From an uncultured Pelagibacteraceae bacterium (GTDB lineage Bacteria; Pseudomonadota; Alphaproteobacteria; Pelagibacterales; Pelagibacteraceae): 16,922 nucleotides of DNA. The stretch spans positions 1-16,922 of the forward strand of contig CACPGM010000008.1 in assembly GCA_902633535.1 (NCBI GenBank), read 5' to 3'. Position 1 is the first letter of the stretch, and every line of letters starts with the position of its first letter. The position numbers and the translations under genes are program-made. Shown here piece by piece: positions 8,189 through 15,350 of the stretch. Under the pieces are notes generated by a model. It ran no database searches. It was not told where the DNA came from and was given only the letters and a program-made list of their open reading frames with translations.

Positions 8189-8902
8189 TTACTCAAAAGC
8201 TCCAGATTTTGAATAAATTGATATATTTACACTTTCATCACTTAACTTTGATATATTTTTAAGTAAATCCTCAAAATTTTCATTATTAGACTCATACCAA
8301 AAAATATAGCTGCTTGTAGTTTTTTCAATATTAGCTGATTTTAATTTTAAGTATCTAAAATTTGGTTTAAGTTTATTTATAATATCATCAATATTTTTTT
8401 TATCGTTTTGTAAAATAATTACATTTAAAATATTTGAGTCTGAAATGAAATTTCCGCTATTACTATTTTTGTTCTTATAAATATTTCTAATAAATAAGAA
8501 AATTAAGATAATTATTGTTGCTATAATTGATAACAGAAACTGATTTGCACCATTGGCTAATCCTATAGAAATAATAAAAAATAAATAAACTAATTCTTCA
8601 GGTTCTTTTATTGCTGCTCTAAATCTTACAATTGATAAAGCACCAACAAGTCCAAGAGATAAAGCTAAAGAAAATTTAATTACAGTGATCACTAATGTAG
8701 TTATTATTGCTAGAGGAATGAATGTATCAGAAAAGTAATCTTTATCGTTTAGAGCTCTTCCAACTTTAATATATGTAAATTTTACTAAATAAGCTAAAAT
8801 GAGTGAAAGCAGTATTGCGATAAAAAAATTTCCAAAATCTATCTCTATATTAGAGTTTAAAAAAAAGTTTTCTAAAGATTTATCTAATAATTGCTTATCC
8901 AT
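8189..8902 (-). CDS. DUF4956 integral membrane protein
   Basis: A 237-residue protein with about four hydrophobic segments in the N-terminal two thirds (about 25-45, 61-90, 104-117, 121-139) and a soluble C-terminal domain (about 150-237) of mixed alpha/beta character. The hallmark is SLALSLGLVGALSIVRFRAA followed by IKEPEELVYLFF (78-109), which I recognise as the signature of the DUF4956 family. The family has no settled function but tends to occur beside CotH-like and VTC-domain genes, exactly as here. It is the first gene of that trio. No Shine-Dalgarno precedes the ATG and a promoter-like -10 ends only 6 nt before it, so it may be translated from a leaderless message. Confidence 0.85.
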   Translation of the reverse strand: MDKQLLDKSLENFFLNSNIEIDFGNFFIAILLSLILAYLVKFTYIKVGRALNDKDYFSDTFIPLAIITTLVITVIKFSLALSLGLVGALSIVRFRAAIKEPEELVYLFFIISIGLANGANQFLLSIIATIIILIFLFIRNIYKNKNSNSGNFISDSNILNVIILQNDKKNIDDIINKLKPNFRYLKLKSANIEKTTSSYIFWYESNNENFEDLLKNISKLSDESVNISIYSKSGAFE

Positions 8903-8908
8903 GATTTA

Positions 8909-8936
8909 ATAATAAACTAAACTTCATAATAGTCAA
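8909..8936 (-). promoter_or_regulatory. Candidate promoter of the DUF4956-CotH-VTC operon
   Basis: On the minus strand TTGACT (8931-8936) and TATTAT (8909-8914) are spaced by 16 nt. Each matches the sigma-70 consensus at five of six positions. Transcription would start at or within a few bases of the ATG at 8902, giving a leaderless mRNA. This fits the absence of a Shine-Dalgarno. It would also separate the trio transcriptionally from mnmA, which ends 41 nt upstream. Confidence 0.4.
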
Positions 8937-8943
8937 AGAAAGA

Positions 8944-10062
8944 TCAAGCTGTTATCCAACCGCCACCTAAAACTTTAGTTCCATGTATATCCTTATCATA
9001 AAAAACACAAGCCTGTCCTGGTGAAATGCCGTCTTCATATTCTTTTAGAATAACTTCTGCTGAGTTATTTTCTTTTAAGTTTATTCTTGCTTGCAATAAT
9101 TTACCAGTAGATCTAACTTTAACTAAAACCTCCTTATTTAAATATCTATTATCTACTAAGAGGTTTATTTTTTGTAAATTAATATTTTTTTTTCCTAATT
9201 TTTCTTTTGGTCCAACAATAATTTCATTTTTATCAGAAATAATTTTGATAACATATAGTGGTTCAGCATCTGAAATTTTAATTCCTTTTCTTTGTCCAAT
9301 TGTAAAATTTATTATTCCATCATGAACACCAATCACTTTACCATCTAAATTTTTTATATTCCCTTTTTTAAAAGAGTCAGGTCTAAATTTTCTTATTACA
9401 GATGAATAATCTCCATTAGGAACAAAACAAATATCTTGGCTATCTGGTTTGTCTGCAACATTTAAATCCAATTTTTTTGCTATAGATCTTGTTTCATTTT
9501 TAAGCAAACTTCCTAATGGGAACCTTAGATAATTTAGCTGTTGTCTAGTTGTATTAAATAAAAAATAACTTTGATCTCGATTTTCATCAATTGCACGATA
9601 CATATTAGTTTGTGAAGCTGTAGTGATACTTTTTACATAATGTCCAGTAACCAAAGCATCCGCCTTGAGCTCTTTAGATACTTCAAATAAATCTTTGAAT
9701 TTAACTGTTTGATTGCACTGGACACATGGTATTGGAGTTTCTCCTTTTAAATAACTATCGACAAAATTATCAATGACACCTTGTTTGAATCTATCTTGGT
9801 AATATAAAATTTTATGATCGATACCTATTTTATGTGCAACTCTTTTTGCATCCATAATATCTTGGCCGGAACAACATTGTTTAGAAGCGGCAACTTCTTT
9901 GCTATCATCATAAAGTTTTAATGTAATCCCGATGACATTATATCCATCTTTTTTCATCATGCCTGCAACAGTAGAAGAGTCCACACCTCCAGACATCGCA
10001 ACAACAACTGTTGTATCAGATGGTTTTTTAGATAACCCTATAGAATTTAAACCCTTGTTCAT
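8944..10062 (-). CDS. mnmA: tRNA-specific 2-thiouridylase
   Basis: 372 residues, normal length for MnmA, which transfers sulfur to U34 of tRNA-Lys, -Glu and -Gln in the cytosol. The PP-loop ATP site SGGVDSS is at 24-30. The catalytic cysteines are Cys116 in the CVQCN segment (113-117) and Cys212 in SQDICF (208-213). Other conserved stretches include VTGHYVK (138-144), RDQSYFLF (162-169), FTIGQRKG and the C-terminal SPGQACVFY followed by LGGGWI. The gene is complete. It is divergent from the DUF3553 gene with 40 nt between starts. The DUF4956 gene lies 41 nt downstream on the same strand but probably has its own promoter. Confidence 0.97.
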   Translation of the reverse strand: MNKGLNSIGLSKKPSDTTVVVAMSGGVDSSTVAGMMKKDGYNVIGITLKLYDDSKEVAASKQCCSGQDIMDAKRVAHKIGIDHKILYYQDRFKQGVIDNFVDSYLKGETPIPCVQCNQTVKFKDLFEVSKELKADALVTGHYVKSITTASQTNMYRAIDENRDQSYFLFNTTRQQLNYLRFPLGSLLKNETRSIAKKLDLNVADKPDSQDICFVPNGDYSSVIRKFRPDSFKKGNIKNLDGKVIGVHDGIINFTIGQRKGIKISDAEPLYVIKIISDKNEIIVGPKEKLGKKNINLQKINLLVDNRYLNKEVLVKVRSTGKLLQARINLKENNSAEVILKEYEDGISPGQACVFYDKDIHGTKVLGGGWITA

Positions 10063-10102
10063 ACTCTGGTATTTATACTTATTTCTAATATAAGTTAAAT
10101 AT

Positions 10103-10279
10103 ATGATATTAGATTTTGAGCCTGGTGATAAAGTTATAAATCCATCTAATGAAGAGTGGGGTATTGGCCAAGTTCAATCAATAATTAATGAAAAAATTAC
10201 TGTAAATTTTCAAAATGTCGGCAAAAAAGTAATTAATATAGATAATGTTAAATTAAAAAAGTTATATGACCAAAATTAA
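10103..10279 (+). CDS. Small DUF3553-family protein
   Basis: 58 residues, ATG at 10103, TAA at 10277-10279. The sequence [20 protein letters not shown], then IGQVQSI, then [14 protein letters not shown], matches the pattern of DUF3553 proteins (a small beta-barrel-like domain: G-x-x-V, a proline, W-G-x-G-x-V, V-x-F, G-K-x). These resemble short CarD/Tudor/SH3-like folds, but their role is not established. The frame overlaps the following phosphatase gene by 14 nt, so expression is probably coupled. There is no obvious Shine-Dalgarno. Confidence 0.85.
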   Translation: MILDFEPGDKVINPSNEEWGIGQVQSIINEKITVNFQNVGKKVINIDNVKLKKLYDQN

Positions 10280-11039
10280 CATAAAAAATATAGTAGATAA
10301 CTTAATTGATACATTTATTGAAGCGGGTGAAATATCTATTAATTTAAGAAATGTTGGACTTACTAAAGAGATTAAACCGGATAATACACCTGTTAGTAAT
10401 GGAGATTTAGAAGTAAACAAAATAATAACAAGTAAATTAAAAGAATTAACACCTGAAATACTAATTGTCTCAGAAGAAACATCTGAAAATAAATTAACAA
10501 AAAATCTCAAAGACTTTTGGTTAGTAGATCCAATTGATGGAACATATGACTATATAAATAATCTTGATGAATTTACTATAAACGCAGGATTAATTTTGGA
10601 TAGAAAACCAGTAGCAGGATTAATATACGCCCCATCAAAAAAAAGAATGTTTTACTCTTATGGTGATAACGAAGCATTTGAACTATCTAATGGAAAGACA
10701 GTTGAGCTTAATGGATCAAAAAATTTTGACAATAACCAAATTAAATTTGTTTCTTACTCAAATAAACTTAAACCTGAAATTGATCAAATTCATAAAAAAC
10801 TTAATGTAAAAGAATTTACTAAAATGAAAAGTTCATTAAAATTTTGCGTCATTGCTGCTGGTGAATATGATGGTTATGTGGCTGAACCAAGAGCTTATGA
10901 ATGGGATATTGCTGCAGGTCATGCAATATTGAAACATTCGGGCGGATCAGTAACTGATTTTTTTGATAATGAGATATTATATGGAAAAAAAGATTTTAAA
11001 AATCCAAGTTTAATTTTAAAAAGTAAAAATCTAGTATAA
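10266..11039 (+). CDS. cysQ: 3'(2'),5'-bisphosphate nucleotidase / inositol-monophosphatase family protein
   Basis: 257 residues, a full-length IMPase-family phosphatase. Metal-binding motifs are VSEETSE (68-74), DPIDGT (88-93) and WDIAAGHAI (213-221, with Asp214). Family members remove phosphate from 3'-phosphoadenosine 5'-phosphate (CysQ) or from inositol phosphates, using Mg2+. CysQ recycles the by-product of sulfotransfer and sulfate assimilation. The CysQ label is favoured by the overall motif set, but substrate cannot be proved from motifs, and in an organism relying on reduced sulfur the in vivo substrate may differ. It overlaps the upstream DUF3553 gene by 14 nt, and its stop codon overlaps the ATG of the downstream microprotein (TAATG). 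Confidence 0.85.
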   Translation: MTKINIKNIVDNLIDTFIEAGEISINLRNVGLTKEIKPDNTPVSNGDLEVNKIITSKLKELTPEILIVSEETSENKLTKNLKDFWLVDPIDGTYDYINNLDEFTINAGLILDRKPVAGLIYAPSKKRMFYSYGDNEAFELSNGKTVELNGSKNFDNNQIKFVSYSNKLKPEIDQIHKKLNVKEFTKMKSSLKFCVIAAGEYDGYVAEPRAYEWDIAAGHAILKHSGGSVTDFFDNEILYGKKDFKNPSLILKSKNLV

Positions 11040-11179
11040 TGGATGAACAACTAAGAATAATATTAATTATTATCATTTCAGTTTCAATTTTTGGATTATT
11101 GGTATTTGTTTTTGTGAGAAATTATATGAGAAAAAAAATCAAATTTTTGATTGAAAAAGACAAAAAAAAATTAAAGTAA
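11039..11179 (+). CDS. 46-residue single-pass membrane microprotein
   Basis: ATG at 11039 overlaps the last base of the phosphatase stop codon; TAA at 11177-11179. The 46-residue product has a short acidic N-terminus (MDEQLR), one hydrophobic helix (about 7-27) and a strongly basic tail (RKKIKFLIEKDKKKLK). It is probably an inner-membrane protein with the basic tail in the cytoplasm (positive-inside rule). The TAATG junction and lack of a separate ribosome site imply translational coupling to the upstream gene. It overlaps the 3' end of convergent recX by 9 nt. I do not recognise the family. Confidence 0.65.
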   Translation: MDEQLRIILIIIISVSIFGLLVFVFVRNYMRKKIKFLIEKDKKKLK

Positions 11180-11734
11180 ATTAATAATTTTTAAGTAATC
11201 TTTTTCTTCTATATCCATTACCTTTTTAGATGTTTCAAAATCAAAACCATTTCTTGCCAACAATGATATATCTTTTTTATAAAACAGAGGTCTATTATCT
11301 GTTGTTCTAGCTGGTCCAATTCTTTTCTTTTTGCACAATTTAATAGCAGAGAAAAAATCTTGATCTGAATTTTTATCATAAATTTTTTCCACTGTTTCTT
11401 TTATAAATTCATCATTTATTCCTTTCGAAAATAAATAACTTCTAATTTTATTTATTGAGCTTCCTCTTTGAATCATACTTTTTGCTTTACTTTCAGAATA
11501 AAACTTATCATTTATAAATTTACTTTTTTCTAAATCGGCTAGCACAACATCAATTAAATCAGTTAAATCTTGTTTTTTAACATTAGAAACTGAAGCCTTT
11601 AAATACTTTTTTAAAAGATAGGTTTTAAGCTGCTGTTTTGATGGGGCGTATTTTTCTACATATGCAAATGAAAAATTACGCATTTCCTCAACAGTTCCCT
11701 GTAATGATTTTTTTTTGTTTCTTATAGGAATCAT
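11171..11734 (-). CDS. recX: RecX-family regulatory protein
   Basis: 187 residues, slightly longer than E. coli RecX. It consists of repeated three-helix modules: YAPSKQQLKTYLLKKYL (49-65 region begins the first), then a LEKSKFINDKFYSESKAKS segment, IQRGSSINKIRSYLFSKGI with ND following, and a C-terminal RTTDNRPLFYKKDISLLARNGF region followed by SKKVMD. This pattern matches RecX/OraA, which binds RecA filaments and modulates strand exchange. The family is very divergent and the match is by helix pattern, so confidence is good but not absolute. It is not next to recA here. It is divergent from the ABA4-like gene and convergent with the 46-residue microprotein, overlapping it by 9 nt. Confidence 0.8.
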   Translation of the reverse strand: MIPIRNKKKSLQGTVEEMRNFSFAYVEKYAPSKQQLKTYLLKKYLKASVSNVKKQDLTDLIDVVLADLEKSKFINDKFYSESKAKSMIQRGSSINKIRSYLFSKGINDEFIKETVEKIYDKNSDQDFFSAIKLCKKKRIGPARTTDNRPLFYKKDISLLARNGFDFETSKKVMDIEEKDYLKIINLL

Positions 11735-11762
11735 AATAAGATCTAATATAATATATTTAGGA

Positions 11763-12236
11763 ATGATCGAACAAATTTATAATTACTTTACTATTGAAAT
11801 GCTTTACTTCTGGGTAAATCTTGGGGTGTTGCCTTTTTGGTTTTTAATTATATTTTTCCCGCAGTCTCAATTATGTAAATATCTGGCAACTTCAATTTTT
11901 CCCATATTTCTACTCAGTGCTGCTTATAGTTTTGTTATCTACAAATCTTATCTTAATTCATATGATTTTTTGGGAAATTTTAATTTATATTTAGGTATGA
12001 ACTTTGTTGCTAATTTATTTGAGAATAAATTATACTTATTATTATTTTGGATACATTTTGTATCAATAAACTTGTTTGTTGGAGGATGGATTTTAAAAGA
12101 TTCACAAAAATTTTTTATAAATAAATTTCTTATAGCTTTGCCATTAATTATTACATATTTAATAGGACCAATAGGTTTATTTGTTTATTGGATAATTAGA
12201 ATTTTTTATGCAAAACGCCTAAGTCTATATGAGTAA
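11763..12236 (+). CDS. ABA4-like (DUF4281) membrane protein
   Basis: 157 residues from the chosen ATG at 11763 (MIEQIYNYFT). An upstream in-frame ATG at 11715 would add 16 residues but would overlap the divergent recX start, so it is less likely. Four hydrophobic segments are visible. Features include LPFWFLIIFFP near the N-terminus, FWIHFVSINLFVGGWILKDS in the middle and LIGPIGLFVYWIIR near the end, a pattern typical of DUF4281 proteins related to plant ABA4, a membrane protein needed for neoxanthin formation. The bacterial role is not settled; a light- or carotenoid-related function is speculation. The gene overlaps the next one by 8 nt. Confidence 0.75.
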   Translation: MIEQIYNYFTIEMLYFWVNLGVLPFWFLIIFFPQSQLCKYLATSIFPIFLLSAAYSFVIYKSYLNSYDFLGNFNLYLGMNFVANLFENKLYLLLFWIHFVSINLFVGGWILKDSQKFFINKFLIALPLIITYLIGPIGLFVYWIIRIFYAKRLSLYE

Positions 12237-12807
12237 GCATATAGATTTTTATTTTGATTTTATAAGTCCTTATTCATACTTGGCTCATAAAAAAATAATT
12301 AACTTAAATCAAAGAAATATTTTCAATTATAAAGCTATTTTGTTGGGTGGCTTGCATAATCTAGGTGAAGTTATTGCACCTGCATTTAATGAAAAAAAAA
12401 TGAAAAATATGAAAAATGACTGTATATTAATTTCAAAAAAAAATAAAATTCCTTTTAAATGGAATGAAAAATTTCCCATAAATTCTTTACATCTAATGAG
12501 AGGTTTTTTAGTAATTGATAATAATAAAAAAAATAAATTTATTGATTTGTGTTTTGATGCATACTGGAAAGATAACTTGGATATTTCTATTGAAAAAAAT
12601 ATAAAAAAAATCTTATCAGATTGTGAAATCGATCACGATTACTTTGAAAAAAGTATAAAAGAGCTAGTAATTAAAAATAAACTCAAAGAATTAACAAGTG
12701 AAGCGTTTAAATTAGATGTCTTTGGAGCTCCTACATTTTTAGTGAATAATAAACTTTTTTGGGGACAAGATCGCCTAGAATATGCAATAGATGAGTTAAA
12801 AAATTGA
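12229..12807 (+). CDS. 2-hydroxychromene-2-carboxylate isomerase-like DsbA-family protein
   Basis: 192 residues with a thioredoxin-like/DsbA-type fold. The N-terminal strand-loop FYFDFISPYSYLAH (7-20) carries serine (Ser13) where redox-active DsbA proteins have the CxxC motif, as expected for glutathione-dependent HCCA isomerases. Also present are PINSLHLMRG (83-92), VFGAPTFLVNN with cis-proline (164-174) and WGQDRL (178-183). Described members isomerise 2-hydroxychromene-2-carboxylate in naphthalene degradation using glutathione; in a streamlined marine genome the real substrate is probably different. The start overlaps the upstream ABA4-like gene by 8 nt, and the glycosyltransferase-like gene follows 13 nt later. 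Confidence 0.87.
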   Translation: MSKHIDFYFDFISPYSYLAHKKIINLNQRNIFNYKAILLGGLHNLGEVIAPAFNEKKMKNMKNDCILISKKNKIPFKWNEKFPINSLHLMRGFLVIDNNKKNKFIDLCFDAYWKDNLDISIEKNIKKILSDCEIDHDYFEKSIKELVIKNKLKELTSEAFKLDVFGAPTFLVNNKLFWGQDRLEYAIDELKN

Positions 12808-12820
12808 GTAAAATAAAAAG

Positions 12821-13798
12821 ATGAAAAAAATCTTTATAAAATTTGCAAGGTTATTAGGTTATGAAATTATTGATCAAAATAATTTTGTTTCACCCACTTT
12901 AAATAAAAATTTAAATGAAGATCTTTCGACCTTAAATCATAAGTCAATAGTTTTACCACTAGGCGAGGTTAAAATTACAAAAAAGATTAGTTCTGTATTG
13001 ACTATATTTAGAACGAATACTGATATAGAAATATGGGATCAAAATAAAAAAAGGTTATTTGAAAAACCAAAAATTGAGTATTCCTTAAGGTCCCTTAATT
13101 CACTTATTAAATCTATTAATTTTTGTAAAACAAAATATCCAAATCTTAAATTTAAAACAATAATTATTGACGATAAATCAAAAGAAGAAAATTTAGATAA
13201 AATTAAAAAACTTATAAGCAAAGGCAACTTAGAAATAAGCATTGTATCTTTGGAACATGAAAAATATAAAAATATTATCAAGCAACAAAAAAATGATCAA
13301 ACTTTTTCAAATTTAGCAAGTTTATTACAATCTTTTGAGTTAGGAAGAAATCATGGTGAAGACTTAATTTTTTTTGTCGAGGATGACTATTTGCATTTTG
13401 AACCAATGATGGAAGAGATGATTGCATCATATGAAAGAATAGCTTCACAGTTTGATAAAGAAATTTTTATGTGTCCTGCCGATTATCCTTATCTTTATAA
13501 TAACAATGAAAAAACAAATATTTTAGTTGGTAACAAAAGACATTGGAGAACAATTAATAAAACTTTGTGCACATTTATGACCACTAAATCTTTAATAAAT
13601 AAATATTGGGATAATTTTCACAAAAACTGTTTAGATAGACATGACCCTTTTGAAAAATACTTAAATGAAATTTATACAAAAGAATTTTGTATTTCTCCTC
13701 TAAAAAGTCTTTCTTTACATGTTACAAATGTAAATTCTAGCTATGGTTTGTCACCATTTATAAATTATAAAAAGCTTTGGGATGAGAACGAATGTTGA
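12821..13798 (+). CDS. Putative glycosyltransferase (GT-A / family 2-like)
   Basis: 325 residues, no signal peptide or membrane helix seen. A Rossmann-like strand ending in TIIIDDKSKEENLDKI (113-128) resembles the nucleotide-sugar-binding start of GT2 enzymes. It is followed by DLIFFVEDDYLHFEPMMEE (181-199), in which EDD fits the DxD-type metal/sugar-phosphate motif. A later stretch, WRTINKTLCTFMTTKSL (242-258), fits an acceptor-side segment. Features before about residue 85 are unclear. This supports a cytosolic glycosyltransferase, perhaps for surface polysaccharide, but no polysaccharide genes flank it. It is the last gene of its plus-strand run and is followed within 3 nt by a terminator hairpin. 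Confidence 0.6.
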   Translation: MKKIFIKFARLLGYEIIDQNNFVSPTLNKNLNEDLSTLNHKSIVLPLGEVKITKKISSVLTIFRTNTDIEIWDQNKKRLFEKPKIEYSLRSLNSLIKSINFCKTKYPNLKFKTIIIDDKSKEENLDKIKKLISKGNLEISIVSLEHEKYKNIIKQQKNDQTFSNLASLLQSFELGRNHGEDLIFFVEDDYLHFEPMMEEMIASYERIASQFDKEIFMCPADYPYLYNNNEKTNILVGNKRHWRTINKTLCTFMTTKSLINKYWDNFHKNCLDRHDPFEKYLNEIYTKEFCISPLKSLSLHVTNVNSSYGLSPFINYKKLWDENEC

Positions 13799-13801
13799 TA
13801 A

Positions 13802-13826
13802 GGCCTCTATCACGAGGCCCTATTTT
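13802..13826 (+). terminator. Rho-independent-type terminator after the glycosyltransferase gene
   Basis: GGCCTC (13802-13807) and GAGGCC (13814-13819) form a perfect 6-bp stem with a 6-nt loop, followed by CTATTTT. It begins 3 nt after the stop codon. The hairpin is much more GC-rich than its surroundings. Confidence 0.7.
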
Positions 13827-13848
13827 AACTAACTTAGAGAGAAGTTTT

Positions 13849-13901
13849 AAGGGACCCTTCGTTGAGTAACGTTGCGGATACACAGAGGCGAAGGATCCCT
13901 T
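13849..13901. other. GC-rich foldable element, possible structured RNA or bidirectional terminator
   Basis: Arms 13849-13861 (AAGGGACCCTTCG) and 13889-13901 (CGAAGGATCCCTT) pair over 13 bp. One C/A mismatch on the plus strand becomes a G-U wobble on the minus strand, so folding is better in minus-strand RNA, the amt direction. The 27-nt loop holds a small CGTT-GAGT-AACG hairpin. About 53% of the 53 bases are G or C, far above the surrounding sequence. No good U-tract follows on the minus strand; the plus strand has only TATTGTT. Immediately beside it lies the perfect palindrome TTGTTAACAA (13904-13913), between the element and the amt stop codon. Confidence 0.5.
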
Positions 13902-13913
13902 TATTGTTAACAA

Positions 13914-15215
13914 TTAGTCACGTATTGCATAAGCAATTACACCTGTTTCAGTAACGTCTGTACCTTTGGTTTCACCTTCTTTACTTAGCCTTAAACCAAC
14001 AGTCGCTTTCATAAAACTAAAGACAATGTAAGCTACTACAAACACGAATATGTTTACAGATAGCACTCCAATTAACTGTGTACTAAACACAGCATCAGAA
14101 TTTGTAGCAGGAACAATTAATGTTCCCCAAATACCTGCAAATAAGTGTGCAGGTACCGCACCAACTACATCATCAATTTTTAGTGAGAATAATAATTTAG
14201 TACCATAAACCACAATTAAACCACCTACAGCACCAATTAAAATTGCTGCTAAAGGAGATGGAGCTAATGGTTCAGCTGTAACTGCAACTAATCCACCAAT
14301 ACATCCATTTAACATTTGAACTACATCTGTTTTACCAAAATGTAGTCTTGTAATAATAGCGGCACCAATTACTCCACCCGCACCTGCTAAAAATGTATTC
14401 ATAAAAATAGTTGATACTGCAATTGCATCATCAGCTGTACCCATTGCCAGTTGTGATCCACCATTAAATCCGAACCAGCCTAACCAAAGAACAAATACTC
14501 CTAAAGTCACAAGTGGTATTGATGATGCTGCAAATGGCTTTAATGGAGCTGGAAGACCAGACTTAGTAAATCTTCCTAATCTTGGACCAATTATGATTGC
14601 ACCAGCTAAAGCAGCAGCGCCTCCTGTTGAGTGTACTAATGTTGAGCCTGCAAAATCAGAGAAGCCAATAGAAGCTAACCAGCCTCCACCCCACTGCCAA
14701 CCCATTACGATTGGATAAATAATTCCTGATAAAATTGCTGCAAATAAAAAGAATGGCCATAATTTAATTCTTTCAGCCATAGTTCCTGATACAATAGATA
14801 CTGTTGTTGCACAAAAGACCATTTGAAAATACCAATCTGAACCATCCGAATAACCAGTATCAACTGCACTTGAGTCTGACCAAGGTATAAATTTACCTAT
14901 ATATCCGCCCTCTGGAATTCCATAAGCTAGATTGTAACCAAACATCCAAAACATAATCCCTGAAATTGATAATAAGCCAATATTTTTTGCACAAATTACA
15001 GATACACTTTTGGAAGTAACCATTCCTGACTCTAACATTGCAAATCCTGCTGCCATGAAAAACACCAAGAAACCACAAATTAGAAACAATAAAGTGTTAA
15101 ATATAAAACCTATTTCAGCAGAAACTGTCGTCTCTGCCATTCCTGCACTGCTCATGTTTAATAAAAGTATTAAACTTATAAGCGGTGTACTTATTTTTTT
15201 TAATAATTTAGTCAT
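13914..15215 (-). CDS. amt: Ammonium transporter (Amt/MEP/Rh family)
   Basis: 433 residues with an N-terminal signal-peptide-like segment ending near Ala27 (SAGMA), then about eleven membrane helices. Hallmarks are GFAMLESGMV (57-66), MAERIK (146-151), DFAGSTLVHSTGG (187-199) with pore His195, WFGFNGGS (247-254) and VPAHLFAGIWG (354-364) with pore His357. The twin histidines are the conserved pore pair of AmtB-type transporters. It imports ammonium across the inner membrane. No glnK (PII) gene is adjacent. It has the strongest ribosome-binding site in the window (GGGAGG, 15220-15225), which lies inside a predicted hairpin. An upstream palindrome suggests nitrogen-responsive control. Confidence 0.97.
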   Translation of the reverse strand: MTKLLKKISTPLISLILLLNMSSAGMAETTVSAEIGFIFNTLLFLICGFLVFFMAAGFAMLESGMVTSKSVSVICAKNIGLLSISGIMFWMFGYNLAYGIPEGGYIGKFIPWSDSSAVDTGYSDGSDWYFQMVFCATTVSIVSGTMAERIKLWPFFLFAAILSGIIYPIVMGWQWGGGWLASIGFSDFAGSTLVHSTGGAAALAGAIIIGPRLGRFTKSGLPAPLKPFAASSIPLVTLGVFVLWLGWFGFNGGSQLAMGTADDAIAVSTIFMNTFLAGAGGVIGAAIITRLHFGKTDVVQMLNGCIGGLVAVTAEPLAPSPLAAILIGAVGGLIVVYGTKLLFSLKIDDVVGAVPAHLFAGIWGTLIVPATNSDAVFSTQLIGVLSVNIFVFVVAYIVFSFMKATVGLRLSKEGETKGTDVTETGVIAYAIRD

Positions 15216-15241
15216 AAGACCTCCCTGTTATTGGAAGTCTT
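15216..15241 (-). promoter_or_regulatory. Shine-Dalgarno-containing 9-bp hairpin abutting the amt start codon
   Basis: On the minus strand AAGACTTCC (15233-15241) pairs with GGAGGTCTT (15216-15224) over 9 bp with one G-U wobble and an 8-nt loop (AATAACAG). The 3' arm contains most of the Shine-Dalgarno and is immediately followed by the ATG at 15215. If the mRNA starts upstream of 15241, the ribosome site would be sequestered. A competing promoter reading (TTAGTT 15263-15268, TATAAA 15240-15245, 17-nt spacer) would start transcription inside the 5' arm and remove the hairpin. Confidence 0.5.
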
Positions 15242-15287
15242 TATATTTTTATTAACAATAAAAACTAACGCTGATTAGGAAAATTGG

Positions 15288-15306
15288 ATATGCAATATTT
15301 GCATAT
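15288..15306. promoter_or_regulatory. Palindromic operator-like site upstream of amt
   Basis: ATATGCAA (15288-15295) and TTGCATAT (15299-15306) are perfect 8-bp inverted arms around a TAT spacer, 73-91 nt before the amt ATG. The TGCA...TGCA layout recalls NtrC-type nitrogen-control sites, but a match to that consensus is only partial. It overlaps the tail of the hup terminator. Confidence 0.4.
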
Positions 15307-15342
15307 AGAAACAGCCTTAATGAGTTTTCGCATTAAGGCTGT
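15303..15342 (-). terminator. Rho-independent terminator of hup
   Basis: On the minus strand ACAGCCTTAATG (15331-15342) and CATTAAGGCTGT (15311-15322) form a perfect 12-bp stem with loop CGAAAACT, followed by TTCTATAT. It lies 8 nt after the hup stop codon and separates hup from amt. Confidence 0.85.
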
Positions 15343-15350
15343 CTAAAGTG

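Noticed and set aside
9026..9325. 99-codon open frame on the plus strand
   Set aside because: Lies wholly inside mnmA on the opposite strand; the product has no recognisable motif and is explained as an antisense shadow in low-complexity A+T-rich code.
10262..10510. 82-codon open frame on the minus strand
   Set aside because: Antisense to the well-supported cysQ gene; no ribosome site or family signature.
11715..11762. Longer N-terminus for the ABA4-like protein from an upstream ATG
   Set aside because: It would overlap the divergent recX start and adds residues without family resemblance; the ATG at 11763 fits the family length better.
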